Source of the DNA: Pseudo-nitzschia pungens
Lineage: Eukaryota > Bacillariophyta > Bacillariophyceae > Bacillariales > Bacillariaceae
Direction of reading: 5' to 3'
Assembly (NCBI GenBank): GCA_037355855.1
Contig: CM074765.1
Span: forward strand, 2,046,001 to 2,110,000
Length of the DNA stretch: 64,000 nt
Shown here: positions 1 to 11,339 of the stretch, piece after piece
Numbering within the stretch: position 1 is the first letter of the stretch
Layout of the letters: every line of letters starts with the position of its first letter
Translations under genes and position numbers: made by a program
The notes under the pieces: generated by a model
Seen by the model: the letters and a program-made list of their open reading frames with translations, nothing else
Databases searched by the model: none
What the model was told of the DNA's origin: nothing

Positions 1-473
1 CAAAGTTCAGAAGTGATCACTAATTGGAATGCAAATTTCGAACACGTACTTCTTTGCCCGGCCTGCGTACATCGATGCGAGTCTTCGTGTCGTCCACGAT
101 TTAAGATTTTTGATGACCCAGGTTTTTCGATAACCAGTAGGTCATCACCATCGCAGTCCAATGAGTCGATTAAGTCACTAATACAGAATCTATGACTGCA
201 CGTACGAAGTATTGTAAAGTAACATACATACCGTACGTACTACGCACTTGTGGTGGTCTAGACATTTTTTATTGGGATTGATTCATTGACTCGACTTCCG
301 ATTTCCGATGTTGACAGATCTCAAAATCTTTCTGCATGACGCATCTTGAATCTTGACCATGACATTCGATTTTGGAAGTTTAGTCAAAGAAAGCACCTGA
401 AAAATTCCCGTCGGGTCGATCAAACTCTTACACTTTACATCGGAAAATATTTGAATACCCTTCATCATCCAGA
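1..473. other. intergenic, no gene seen
   Basis: Upstream flank of the AKR-like gene. Only short ORFs without recognisable content. Presumably holds its promoter, but no element can be named. Confidence 0.5.
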
Positions 474-2171
474 ATGCAAATAACGATGGTACGCAGCAAT
501 GGTTTAGCCTTAGCGATTTGCTTGGCCTTGCTGATTGCCAACCAAGGTTGGGCGCTGTCTCTGAGCACCAAGAACCAAAACGGTATGGATCGACGAAGCG
601 CGATTCAACAGGCCGGTATAAGCGCTGCCGCGTTTGGAACCACTACCGCTTCCGGTTTGCTGCTTCCGAATTCACCACAACTAGCTCGAGCGGCAGGAAC
701 CGATACAATCAATCCGATTGCAACTCTTGCGGACGGATCAAAATTCCCACTGGCTTCCTTTGGCCTTCAGTGAGTATTTGCAGTTGATGTTGTCGCCATT
801 GTTGTTGCTGCCGCAGTTGCAGTCGCTATTTCTCTGCAGGACAGAGATATTGATCGAACAGAACGCTCTACGATAGTTCACACATTGACCGTTTCTGTGC
901 AACGTCAAGACCTACAAAGATAATACTCCTGTTGTCATAATTGTTTTCTTACTCTTGTGATCGCCACGTTCACGACGCACTCCAGAATTTACGATGACAA
1001 CACGGCTTACAAACTGACGCTTACCGCTCTAGAGTGTGGATACCGCAATTTCTTTGCCAGTGTCCTGGCCGGAAATCAAAAGGGATTCGCGAAAGCCATT
1101 AAAGATTCGAATGTTCCACGAGAAGACTTGTACATTTGTGGCTCGGTGGTCTCCAACCGAGTGAGTGGTTTTGAGAATGCGAAACAAGCGACTACGAAAG
1201 GTAGGCACATGCGAAGTGAATGAATCTTTATTACGAAACCTGTGCCGTCGTATCTTCTTGTCTGATTACTTTTAAACTTACAAGGTTGAAAGTCAACTTA
1301 TAAAACCTTTCTGATTCATGATAACATGATCTGTTGCAATTCTTTTTTTATTATACGAACTTTTGACCACGCCTTTTGTCGACAATACGCATTTTACAGG
1401 TTGGAAACGTAATATGGAAGCATTCGGTGTTGGTGGAATAGACTACTTGGATCAAATCATGCTTGATTATCCAGGGCCTGGTAAGCTTCCGATGTGCATC
1501 TTCTGTTGCATTTAAGAACATAAACTTGACCTCACCTATCTATCTCTCACATCCCACCTGTATCAGATTGCGAATCCATTCAAGGTCAATGGAGCGCTTT
1601 TGAGGAAATGTACGCTCAAAAGTTGACACGGAGCATATCGGTTTCTAACTTTTCGCCGAGGCAACTCGATTGTGTTTTGGAAAAAGCGACGGTCAAACCG
1701 GTAGTAAATCAGCTGCCCTACAGTGTAGCCTATCACCCTGGCAGTGCAATTGCCGAGAATAATAAGCGAGGTATTTTGGTTCAGGCGTGGGCCCCTCTTG
1801 GTGGGTCTCTTGGTGGACGTTTCGACAAAAACATCAAGAAGACTTGCGCCCAGATTGGCAAAAAATACAACAAGTCGTTCGCACAGGTATGTAGATAACA
1901 TTTTTCCCATAACCATTCCTCTGCTTTCAACTTTGGTTCATGGAAAAGAATATTGTTAAGGTTGCAAGTGGAGAGGAAGGACAAATTGTATTGTCGCTCA
2001 CTATTTGTGCTGTATACTTTTCTTCGACAGGTTGCCCTTCGATGGATTGTCCAGAGCGGCGGCAGCTTCACCACCCAATCAAAAAACAAAGATCACTTCT
2101 CAGAAGATCTGAATATATTCGACTTTGAACTGACCGATGAGGAAATGAACACTCTGAACTCCCTTGCTTAA
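474..2171 (+). CDS. aldo/keto reductase-fold protein, thylakoid-lumen type presequence, catalytic tetrad lost
   Basis: Five exons, join(474..769, 986..1200, 1400..1480, 1567..1886, 2031..2171), give 350 residues; every junction is GT-AG and keeps frame. The AKR barrel is recognisable from GYRN (about 117-120), DYLDQ (185-189), the strand-5 SNFSPRQL segment, QAWAPLGG and a C-terminal FDFELTDEEM. The family is NAD(P)H-dependent and uses Asp/Tyr/Lys/His. The aligned residues here are F122, A127, S152 and D193, so reductase activity is unlikely. The N terminus has a hydrophobic signal, then an RR pair with a second hydrophobic stretch ending in ARA, as in Tat-type lumen targeting of complex plastids. 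This suggests a lumenal or thylakoid pseudoenzyme. The ATG at 474 is chosen because the signal begins there. Fold assignment is strong; function is unknown. Confidence 0.85.
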
Positions 2172-2431
2172 GATGATGACAGCACCATGAAACAATTGAG
2201 ACAGGAGCAACACGTGCAACTATTTCATTACCTTGAAGGCTGAAAACATGATAGCACAACACTTAGTCAATTCAATCGGCAGAATTGAACAATCATCTTG
2301 TTTAGTGCACTGAAATGAAACGTCAACATACTTAACTCTTTCACTGACTTGACATTATCATCATCAATACTAGATTAATTAAAAGTTGAGGGAAAACTAA
2401 ATGTACACACTCTTGTTTCAAGAATTAATCA
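2172..2431. other. intergenic between convergent genes
   Basis: AT-rich 3' spacer between the AKR-like gene and the scramblase, which converge. No coding potential seen. Confidence 0.5.
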
Positions 2432-3337
2432 CTACTCGGAGTGTTCAAAATACAATGCGTTGATCAAAATTGAGGAACCGAGGAGAAGACCCTTTTCATT
2501 TGTCGTAGCATCCTGCGGAAAATCGACCTTGTAATAATTAATTTCGTTGAACGTTTCTTTAAATGTCTTTTTCGGTATTTTTGCCATCCTCCCGCTTGAT
2601 TTTGAGGACGAGACAGAGGGGAAAACATTTTTGAGTCGATGAAAACGAAAAAATTGATACATATTTGGTTGAAAAACATATCGCAAACATCCTGTTGCCA
2701 TCAAAATCACTCACATGGGTTTGGATCCTTCAGCGCCATTTTGGATGGGGTACACATCGCATGGAATCATGCAACACCCGTGAGGGCAAGCACACTTTTC
2801 ATCCGGCATGCAATCAATGCACATACTTCCACAGCAGGTAGGAGGACGAATAATGTAGAGTTCATTGTCATCATGATCGTACACTTTAAACTTCGGAACA
2901 AAGCACCAGCATGATTCCTGGATATCGCCCAAATGATCATCTCCGCTGAAGATGGATGCCTCTTGTCTACAGCAGCATTTGGTGGTTCCCATGCAGCACC
3001 GAGAGGGACGATTGATCTCGAGAAACTGAGTGTCTGTTTCCTTGTCTTTGATTGTCATATCGAAAGAATGGCATGGACCAAAGCAACAGCGACAGACAAA
3101 CGCGAAATCTTCCTTAGAAGTCGCAACTTTCTTCCCTTCGTTAAAAAATTTAAAGTCTGATCTTGTGATGCAGCAGAAAAACTCTTGAACCCAACCTCGG
3201 CGATAGTGGCGAATTTCCATCGATTCGCAAGATTCCAGTGTGTTGTTCATGGCATCAGTTACGAGGCCTCTGTCCATCGATTCGCTCCCTGGCGCGACGT
3301 CTTCCTCCGCCGCCGAACTATATGATGATGCTGACAT
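2432..3337 (-). CDS. phospholipid scramblase family protein
   Basis: Two exons, complement(join(2432..2594, 2715..3337)), encode 261 residues. The 120-nt intron (GTGAGT...AAG) joins codon ATC across the gap. Scramblases (PLSCR/ATS1 family) are membrane-associated beta-barrel proteins linked to Ca2+-dependent movement of phospholipids between leaflets. Seen here: Cys-rich stretches (CCGS, CRCC, KCCC) typical of palmitoylated members, the conserved IGR-KIPK motif straight after the splice, an acidic loop (FPQDATTNE) at the place of the Ca2+-binding segment, and a C-terminal hydrophobic helix (LLLGSSILINALYF). Without the splice the reading stops at 2711 and loses the last strand and helix. The start is the first ATG of the open frame. 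Confidence 0.85.
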
Positions 3338-3880
3338 TTTTCGTACGGTCTATGCTTTTGTTGATTGCAAGAAATTGATTCAGGTCTGGATGAGCCGGTA
3401 GATATGGATCGATCAGATAAAGTCCAAGGCCTCGTGGTGTAAGCACTTTCTATCTGTAATGTTTGATATGATGCTGTGATTCGTCAAGTAATCTCAATGG
3501 AGAATTTCACAGAACTACTGACTTACGAAATAATTACTGTATTTTTGTTGGATCTACAGTAAAATCAGACCAGTTTTCGTTCCGATTTGAAATTTACGGT
3601 CGACAAAATTGAAAAATGTGGCCGAATTTCACGACGGAAAAAATAATTATGTATGACAACATCATGTCAATCGCGACACATTGTACAGTTGCCAGTCTTG
3701 ATTTTAGTTGCGGTCATTTCGAAACCATGCTACTCGTACCGGTACAGTTAACACTTCAATTTTGCCGTAACTGCGAGTTTCGAGGGTGTTGTCATTACAC
3801 GTACCGTATTCTACGTACGGTACAAGTCGGACCCGGTACACAATTACCATTCATCATTATTATTTTGTTGACATACGAAG
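3338..3880. other. intergenic, promoter side of scramblase gene
   Basis: No coding region seen. Contains several short GTAC-rich motifs (around 3735-3845) of the kind found in other spacers of this window. Ends at the left TIR of the DNA transposon. Confidence 0.4.
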
Positions 3881-5256
3881 TAAGGGTTTAGTGGTTTAAC
3901 ACACCGGGTTTTTCCGGACAGGTAATGAGCCAGAGCAACAGCAGAAGGTCGCCTGTTTCTGCTAACTGTAATCACTCTAACACCACACGTTGGACACTAA
4001 TTTATACCCGATGACAGAAATGGCAAGGTCATGAGCTTTCGAACGGTACCCAACATGACTTATATTGGGCGCCTGGCCTTTTCTTACATCGGGCCACAAA
4101 ATAAGGTCAAAAATTCAAAAAAAACTCCATTTCAACAACCACAGCACCTAACTCCATAACCAACACCAGTTTAATTCTGATACTACAGCGTCTCCATCTT
4201 TACTATTACAGCAATAAGATCTCCAAGTTTCGGATTGATTAGAGCGCTTGGAACGGAGAATCAAACTGGCGAAGCAGCAGCAAAATCACTTCTTTTTTCC
4301 GGTCGAAAAACTACCCCGGTCCAAACTACGGCGAAAATTAATATCTCCTCCCCCCGTTGGTTGATTCCGACCGGACCACTTCCTACAGATCTATTATATC
4401 AAGATAGACAACCCCTCCAATTTTCGAATCGATTGGACGTCTCGGTTTCGAGAATCGAACTGTAGACTGAGTACACTCCCCTTGAAAATCCGTAGGCAAA
4501 AACAGCTCAAACTACGGCGAAAATTAATATCTCCGGCACCACTCGATCGATTCGGACCGGAACACTTCAGAAAGCTCTATTATATCAAGGTAGACAAGGC
4601 CTCCAATTTGCGGATCGATTGGTGGAGTCGTTTTCGACAAACGGACTGTAGACTGAGTACACTCCCCCTAAAGAAGTACAAGGAAAAACCGGTCCAACTA
4701 CGGCGAAAATTAATATCTCTGGCACCACTCGATCGATTTGGACCAGACCACTTCCTACACCTCTATTATATCAAGATAGACAAGGCCTGAAAATTGCGGA
4801 TCGATTGGAGGAGTCGTTTTCGAGAATCGAACTGTAGACTGAGTACACCCCCCCAAAGAAGTACAAGCAAAAACCGGTCCAAACTACGGCGAAAATTAAT
4901 ATCTCCCCCCCCCCGGTGGTGGATTCGGACCAGACCACTTCGTACACCTCTATTATATCAAGATATAGAGCTTGTAGTTAGTGTTGTTAGTGGTTTAAAG
5001 TTTAAAGTGGTCTATTTGTTACAGAGCAAGTTGTCTTTATTATTGTTGCAAACAGAACACCGGAGCAAAAAAAAGTGAGCAGAATTTCGACTTGGAGATT
5101 TCGAACCTCTATCGATCGAAAAAACGGTAGAATGACAGACGGTCTGACAGGATGGGTGATTATTGGTGTTTCAGTGTTAAGGACACCGGCTGACGCACAT
5201 GTAGAAAATGTACTGAGTTCTACGGTGTCACGGCATCTTAAACCACTAAACCCTTA
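3881..5256 (+). mobile_element. non-autonomous pogo/Tc1-like DNA transposon (internally deleted copy)
   Basis: Bounded by inverted TAAGGGTTTAGTGGTTTAA termini at 3881 and ending at 5256, with TA at each outer edge as expected for TA-target duplication. The left about 300 bp and the right about 290 bp match the ends of the element at 53348-57244 in the same orientation, but no transposase is present. The centre is a tandem array of about 186-bp units. The TIRs differ from those of the 53-kb copy at several bases, so this is a related subfamily rather than a recent deletion of that very copy. Confidence 0.85.
4316..4970 (+). repeat. subterminal tandem repeat, about 186-bp units x about 3.5-4
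   Basis: Units begin near 4324, 4509, 4696 and 4882 at the shared string ACTACGGCGAAAATTAATAT and include the shared string TCTATTATATCAAGATAGAC and a GAATCGAACTGTAGACTGAG block. Spacing is 185-187 bp. The same unit occurs twice in the autonomous copy at about 53814-54150. Because it sits next to the transposon end it may carry transposase-binding sites (inference). Confidence 0.8.
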
Positions 5257-5399
5257 ACTACAAGTTTCGAACTTGAGGCATGGAGCCGTTACTACTAGGA
5301 ACAACTACTAGCAGCCATCAACACGCAAGAACAAGTAGTATCAATAAATTACACTGGAGGTTAAGATCTACCTGAAGCTTGAATTCATTTCATCTCTGA

Positions 5400-6291
5400 C
5401 TGGTTAGTATTAAGTTTAATTACAATATTTCTGTTACTTGTTAATCTTGGTTTGGAAATGAGCAGAAGTGATTGCTACAGTTCCCCCTCGAGATCCACTG
5501 TTCTCATGATATCTCGTGTTGTAACCATCTTTTCTTCCAATTTTGTGCAGTGGTAGGAGTTGTTTCTCTCTTTGCGTCCCGGGAATCCTGTGGTTCTCCG
5601 GAGTTGCTTCTCTTTTTGTGTCACGGGAATCAATTTCCGTGGTTCTCCGGTGTTGCTCCTCTATGAAGCACTCACCGGGCCGGTCCCACTTCCCTCTTCC
5701 TGTGGGATTGGTGGTGTGTAAGTACTATGTACTATATACCTTTCCGGATATCTGTATATTTCGGTTTTGGTTGGCATTCCTTGGTCTGTCCATCCACTCA
5801 GTGTTGGTCCAATTAGTCCATTCACTGCTATGTGTCACTTTTTTGACACTTATTTCATCTGATTATTTTCTGTTGTTGACCATGGTCCTGTTTAGGTCCT
5901 TAGGTGCCTCTGTTGTTGCTGTTGCTCCATCTAATGGCACTAACTCCTACTGGGATTGGTGCTCCTTAGTGCTGCAGACACTGGTGCTTCATTCTCCCTC
6001 TTTTGCTTCTCTGCGCCTCCATTTTGGCAGTTCTCCTTTCATCAGCTTTTTTGGTCAATCAATCGGTTGTTCTGCTCATGGTCTTCAGCGCTCAGCTTGA
6101 TTTTAAAATCATGCCATACCCCGGGTCTACTAGTAGTGTTTACGATAGTAGTGATATGCAAATTGTGAGCTCTAGCAGTTAGTCTATTGCTATTGCTTCC
6201 GAAAGTCGCAAGTCGCTGTAATTTGGCGATTCCGGAGACTCGCTAATTCTTAGTCCCAAGTGGACTCGTGACTGTATTTCCGTGCACGGCA
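5400..6291 (-). mobile_element. truncated LTR retrotransposon: LTR plus 5' leader only
   Basis: On the minus strand this matches the LTR and untranslated leader of the intact element at 15145-20983. The LTR is 6112..6291 (180 bp, TG...CA); the leader continues down to about 5400. Homology stops just where gag would start, and no gag or pol is seen. The LTR is clearly diverged from the 189-bp LTRs of the intact copy, so this belongs to an older relative. Confidence 0.75.
6112..6291 (-). repeat. LTR of truncated element
   Basis: Read on the minus strand it begins TGCCGTGCACGGAAATACAG and ends ACCCGGGGTATGGCA, matching both ends of the 189-bp LTRs at 15145 and 20795 with substitutions and small gaps between. 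Confidence 0.75.
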
Positions 6292-7524
6292 AATATCTTT
6301 CAACAGAGAAAAGGGTAAAGTTTCAAAAGTGTGCATTTTGACTGAGTGAAACAACATCCTTTACACTATTCTCCCAGTCCCTTCGAAAGTCGAAAATGCA
6401 ACAAATGTTTCATGTCAAAATGAAATTATTGATGATTCAATTGCTATGCTATTGTGTTCTCAATAATTACTCCCAAACATGATTCAGTTGGTATGGTGCT
6501 ACTATTATTGTGTTGTCAATGGTTACTCCCAAACTTATTGACATGGATCTACTGTTGGCTACTACTACCACATCAAACATGCTATGTTTTGCACAAAATG
6601 CAGTGTAGTCCTAAGAGTCTTCTGGTGCATCAATGATATGATCAACAGCTTGTGCAAGGAAAGTAGTACAATTTGCCAAGAAAACAGTAAACCTGCATAA
6701 GTTGAAAGTCCATTAGTGTTCAACAGTCATGCGAAGAATACTGACAATGATTCAATCTGGAAGGGCTGCATTTGTCATTGAGAAGTTCATAGTTGTTTTT
6801 CATTGTGATTATCCAAACTCAATCCAAGCAACAAGAAGCTGAATTCATTCAGTCATGTGTACAATGAGTCCTTTTGGAATAAAAAAGGGAGAGAGATATT
6901 ACCACAGAATTTTAACCAAGACAATGTTGTTGGTACAATAACAATGCCCAACAAGAGGTGTTCTTGACATGCTACTACTTTTTCATTGACACTATTTTCT
7001 GGAAATAGCGTTTAAATAGTGTTGAAATACTACATTTCAGCAAGGCTTGCAATAGAATTTGCTAAAGCAGCACTGCTGTACTGGCAGTCTGCTGCTGTAT
7101 CTATTGTTGAGTGAACAGTTGGACTGCATTAGTAAATTTTGTGAGTTTCTCAATTACAGGCATCATTATGTTTCTTGGTCATAAATGGAAAACACAAATT
7201 GGTAACTTCCCAATAATAGACCATCTGAGGCTGACAGGATTTCCAAGGCAACGCACAAATGAAACCTTTTGGTTCAGACTCCTAATTTTTTGGCGTTAGT
7301 CTTAAAAAAGGTCCATAGACAAGTCAAAATGATGATTAATTGATGAAACAAAGTGGAGAGTTAGTCCGTATAGTTCTAGTTTAGTGTAAATGTATTTTGC
7401 GCATCTTTATGTAGTATGAATCCCGTGCTGCATTGTCGCTGATCAAGAACACAAACGCCCGAAAGGATCGAACAACGAAGCGAATCATATGCATCAGCTC
7501 ACTGTTGATGGACAGATGCAGCAT
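6292..7524. other. intergenic, no gene seen
   Basis: AT-rich. A short local duplication (two TTACTCCCAAAC blocks near 6465 and 6525) is the only structure noticed. Possibly decayed repeat DNA. Confidence 0.4.
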
Positions 7525-8010
7525 CTATTCCGTACTCCCATTTGGTTTGATGGTTGATGAAGACCGATCGAAGAGGTTTACGACCTTTCGTTTCCCTCTA
7601 CGCGCCAGCCTGTAGAGAAAGAGTGACGGAAAGACAACCAGATCCGTCAAGAACTTTATCATCAGTACCACCATGAATTTCAGTATAAGTGGCACAACGA
7701 GGATGACATTGTTTGCTTGCGAATTGTTGTCCGTACTGACTCCTTTTTCTCCGGTTTTTGATTGATTTTCTGAACCCTTATCAGACCCCACCGGATCAAT
7801 ATCGCTGGAGGAAGAACCGTTCGCTTCCATTCGCATGTTGAGGTACTCCATTCGCCGCCTTTGCATTTCCGAACCTTTTAATTGTGGTCGGATTATCTTC
7901 ATGTCCTCAGAACGAACTGCTGCCGTCGGTGTCGACAGAGAAAACGACAAGGCTTGCTCGCACCACGCAAAGGCGAGTACCATATAGACAGACAGTGCAC
8001 CCCAAAACAT
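7525..8010 (-). CDS. small signal-peptide and membrane protein of unknown function
   Basis: Encodes 161 residues from the ATG at 8010. A TTG codon two codons upstream was not used. I do not recognise a family. The N terminus (MFWGALSVYMVLAFAWC) is a hydrophobic signal followed by ALSFSLS, which resembles a bipartite plastid signal with a cleavage-site Phe. A charged, Ser/Gly-rich middle (roughly residues 35-100) follows. Then come one long or two short hydrophobic helices (about 100-135) and a basic tail. It may be a plastid-envelope or ER membrane protein. A coding call rests on the signal plus TM architecture only. Confidence 0.5.
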   Translation of the reverse strand: MFWGALSVYMVLAFAWCEQALSFSLSTPTAAVRSEDMKIIRPQLKGSEMQRRRMEYLNMRMEANGSSSSDIDPVGSDKGSENQSKTGEKGVSTDNNSQANNVILVVPLILKFMVVLMIKFLTDLVVFPSLFLYRLARRGKRKVVNLFDRSSSTIKPNGSTE

Positions 8011-9249
8011 TGTCAAAGTTGCATAAGACTCCGTAGACTTGAAATGGTAGGGATTGGCTTGATTGAGTAATCCTGGTTCCGTTCTTAATCAAAAGGCAAT
8101 GCTGAATTGTCTGGTACTTCGCCTCAAAAAGAAAAATCAGTTTGATTCGAGTTTTCCGTACAAAACAAAGCTGCTTGTTCCGTGTCTTTCGGAGCACACG
8201 TACTTCAAAGAAGAACTAATGTCACAAGCAAAAATCCAAGGTTTGAAGCCGAGACAGTTTGTGACTTCAACAAAGAAAACGATGCGGGCGCAAGACACGC
8301 GATCTTTTTTCGCGCGTTTTTCGCGCATTTGATATACTCCGAAGTTCAAAGTACCTGTACGTAAACCTTACCGCACAGTGCTCGTAGTCACTAAGAACTC
8401 GTAACCTTACTCGTATCATAAAAATCTGAAAGCACTTCTAGAATGATTACTAGAATGATGAATCACCATTCCCGTCTTACACAAGTGAAAGAAGTGAAAG
8501 GAAACAGTGCTTTACTATTGAAGTACGGCGTACGTCGTCATTGTATCAGAGTCAGTCTTCGAACGAGAGATGCGGAACTCTTTTAACTTTGTTGAGGGGT
8601 AGACTTTGAAACGATGAAGACGAAAATGCAAGCCGATAAGTCCTACATGCATGTAATAATCGTCTTGTGACTGATTTTGATATCAATAACATGTCTCAAA
8701 CCTCTTTATCCGAACACCGTAGAATTGACGACTCGATCAGGGCTACATTTTTTTTCCAGTTCTTCTGCTGTTGATGAGAGCAAAATCGAGAAAACAGTTT
8801 GGATACAGTACAAAAAATAGAAGTAATACCGGTACGTAGTACGAAACTGTGTACCAGTACGTAGTGAGAACAATAACATTATGATGTCGCCCCGCGCGCG
8901 AAGTGTCATTGAGAGATTGCACTCCGACCAATCATTTTTCCATCTGCCATAACAAAATGCTTTGTGATTCATTCACAGCAACTTTTGACACATCAATCAC
9001 ATGGAAAGCTCTTTCCGCACCACCAGGAAGGCACCCCCCTTTTTGAGAGCTCGCACATCAAAAAAATACCTTTGAGCTACCGTATTGTAAAAGTAGAGAT
9101 ACTGATAACTTACAACTTACGTTATTCTCAATACTACCGTACGAAGTACTTCGTACAAGTAACTCTACCGGTAATTGACAATAAGGTATCGAATACTAAC
9201 ATTTTCAGAATCAATTACTGTTTCCTTATTTTGGGAGCCGACAATCATA
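8011..9249. other. intergenic between divergent genes
   Basis: Separates the small membrane protein (minus) from PARN (plus). No coding region seen. Contains clusters of CGTAC/AAGTAC/CTTAC-type motifs near 8345-8420, 8830-8865 and 9140-9175. Confidence 0.45.
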
Positions 9250-11339
9250 ATGGCGCAGGTCGTTCAGCATAGGCAACATGGTTCTGATTCTTCCAATCGT
9301 CCCAGCATTCCATTCGATGGCGGTGGCGGTGGCGGTGGCGAATCAATAATGGTGAATTCCAAAAAGTAAGTCACCACAGAACAGGGTTGTTCTGTTCGTT
9401 ATTGATAGATTTCCCGAGAGGCGTGCATCAGTCTAACAAATGTCTATTTTTCTGGGTCCTGTTACGTTGTAGGTCAGATTTTTTGGAACAAAGCAACGAC
9501 TTCATTCGGCATCTTCCGAACGCTTCTTGGATTGCGATCGACGAAGAAATGACTGGAATACAACTGCCTGGATCTAAACTACTTTCCAAAGAAGATTCAC
9601 CCACCGATCGCTACACTACTCTAAAGCTTGTTCCTGAGCGATACTCTATCATCCAATTCGGAATTTGTTTGTTCGAACACGATTCTTCTAAGAAATCGGA
9701 GACTTCTGATGCCGCTTCGTTTCATGTTCGAAGGTATAAATTTACGCTTTTTCCGCCGGATGAAAAAGAGTCTCGAGAGATTACACTCAGTCCACAGAGC
9801 ATTCATTTTCTTTTGAAAAACAATATGGACCTGAACTTGTGGGCAAAGGACGGTATTCCCTTTTGTACGGAAAGTGCAGCTGCGAAGCTCGTTGAGAAAT
9901 TTTTGAAACATCACGAAGAGGTTGAAAATGAATCCAACACAACACCAGCAAAATCCAAACGCAAGGTCATTTTGAGCAAAGACGAGGATAAAGAGTTCCA
10001 TGCAAGAGTAATGTCAAGTTTACGAGAATGGTTGGACGCGCCCATTCCCGGTGCTAGCACACCAGGGGCAGAGGGAATCAGTTTCCTGCTGCCGAGATGC
10101 AATTCCTTTTTGCGTCGTTCGTTGTACGAGGCCATCGAACGAGATTATCCTTACTTAATACTCGAAAAACACAACAATGATCAAATACGCGTTTGGAGGT
10201 GTACTAGTGAAGAGAAAGCGAGGCGAAACCAACGCTTGCTTGTTGAGGGATACAGCAAATTGATCCAAGAAAAGATTGGGGCACAACGTATATTTATGGC
10301 CTTGACGAAAGCATGTAGCGGAGAACCAATTGTGAGCAGAGCAGAGCATGTGATTCTGGCATCCAATGCAAATGAGGCCGTGATGGATATTTTTCCATCA
10401 AAGCGCCTCTCGAACCGCAAAATTCCTCTCGTCGTGCACAATGGATTGATGGATCTGCTATTTCTCATTACCCACTTTCATTCTCCAACACTTCCCGACA
10501 ACTGGAATGACTGCAAAAGCCTCCTTCATTCGCTTTTTCCTGTAATTTACGATACAAAAGTCATGGCTATAGATTACTGTACGTTGTCGGGTCGTACACG
10601 CCTGGATGATGTCTACGAACAGGCAGTTGCGAGTCATCCTCATTGGAAGGACCGCGTCTTCAGCCTCAACGGACAAGCTCAAGATGACAAACAATCCCAT
10701 GACGCCGCTTATGACGCCTATATGACAGGAGTTTCATTTTGTGCTCTTTCTTACACTATTCAAGATCAAAGCAAAATTCCTCCGGTAGAATCAAGTTCTG
10801 AGTTTGCTCTTTGGGATTGCAGCAGTGAAGACTTTAGCTTCTCTAGCAGCCTATACGGACGGAACAAGCTTTACTTTCATTTGTCACCGTATACGATCGA
10901 CCTTGAATCCCCGGGGTTGGACCCTCTTGGAAGGGGAATGTCTCACCGATCGACATTCCGTGTAGCGAACATCGACCCATCTGTGTCATCCCGAGATATT
11001 ATCAACTGTCTGTCTGGACTGTTTGATTCGAACAATCAACGAGTCAACTTTGATGTCATTTGGGTGAATGATACAACGTTTTTGGTCGGCGCACAAATTG
11101 TGACTTTCCGCAAGGACGACGAACGGTTTGAAGAACACGGAGGACTCTTACTCGAAGCTCTCAAAAAGAGATTCAACAAAACCGAAACCATTACCCCACT
11201 CCGTCCTATTGTTAAGAAATCTACGACTAGTATTTGGAACCTGTGGGGACTATTGGGAGACAACTACAACAACAATGAAGACAAGGCAACGGAAGGAATT
11301 GACGATCAGCGACCGCGAAAGAGAGCTCGACATTTGTAG
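9250..11339 (+). CDS. PARN-like poly(A)-specific ribonuclease (CAF1/DEDD family) with RRM
   Basis: Two exons, join(9250..9365, 9473..11339), give 660 residues; the 107-nt GT-AG intron splits a Lys codon. PARN removes poly(A) tails from mRNAs and matures some small RNAs. The DEDD nuclease is visible as IAIDEEMTGI (D62, E64), VVHNGLMDLLF with its Asp, and HDAAYDAYMTG. Residues about 520-600 (STFRVANIDPSVSSRDI... VIWVNDTTFLVGA) resemble the RRM that follows the nuclease in PARN. A poly-Gly tract lies near residue 27 and the last residues (RPRKRARH) look like a nuclear localisation signal. The length fits PARN (about 600-650). Starting at 9250 keeps the first exon in frame with a good donor. Confidence 0.88.
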
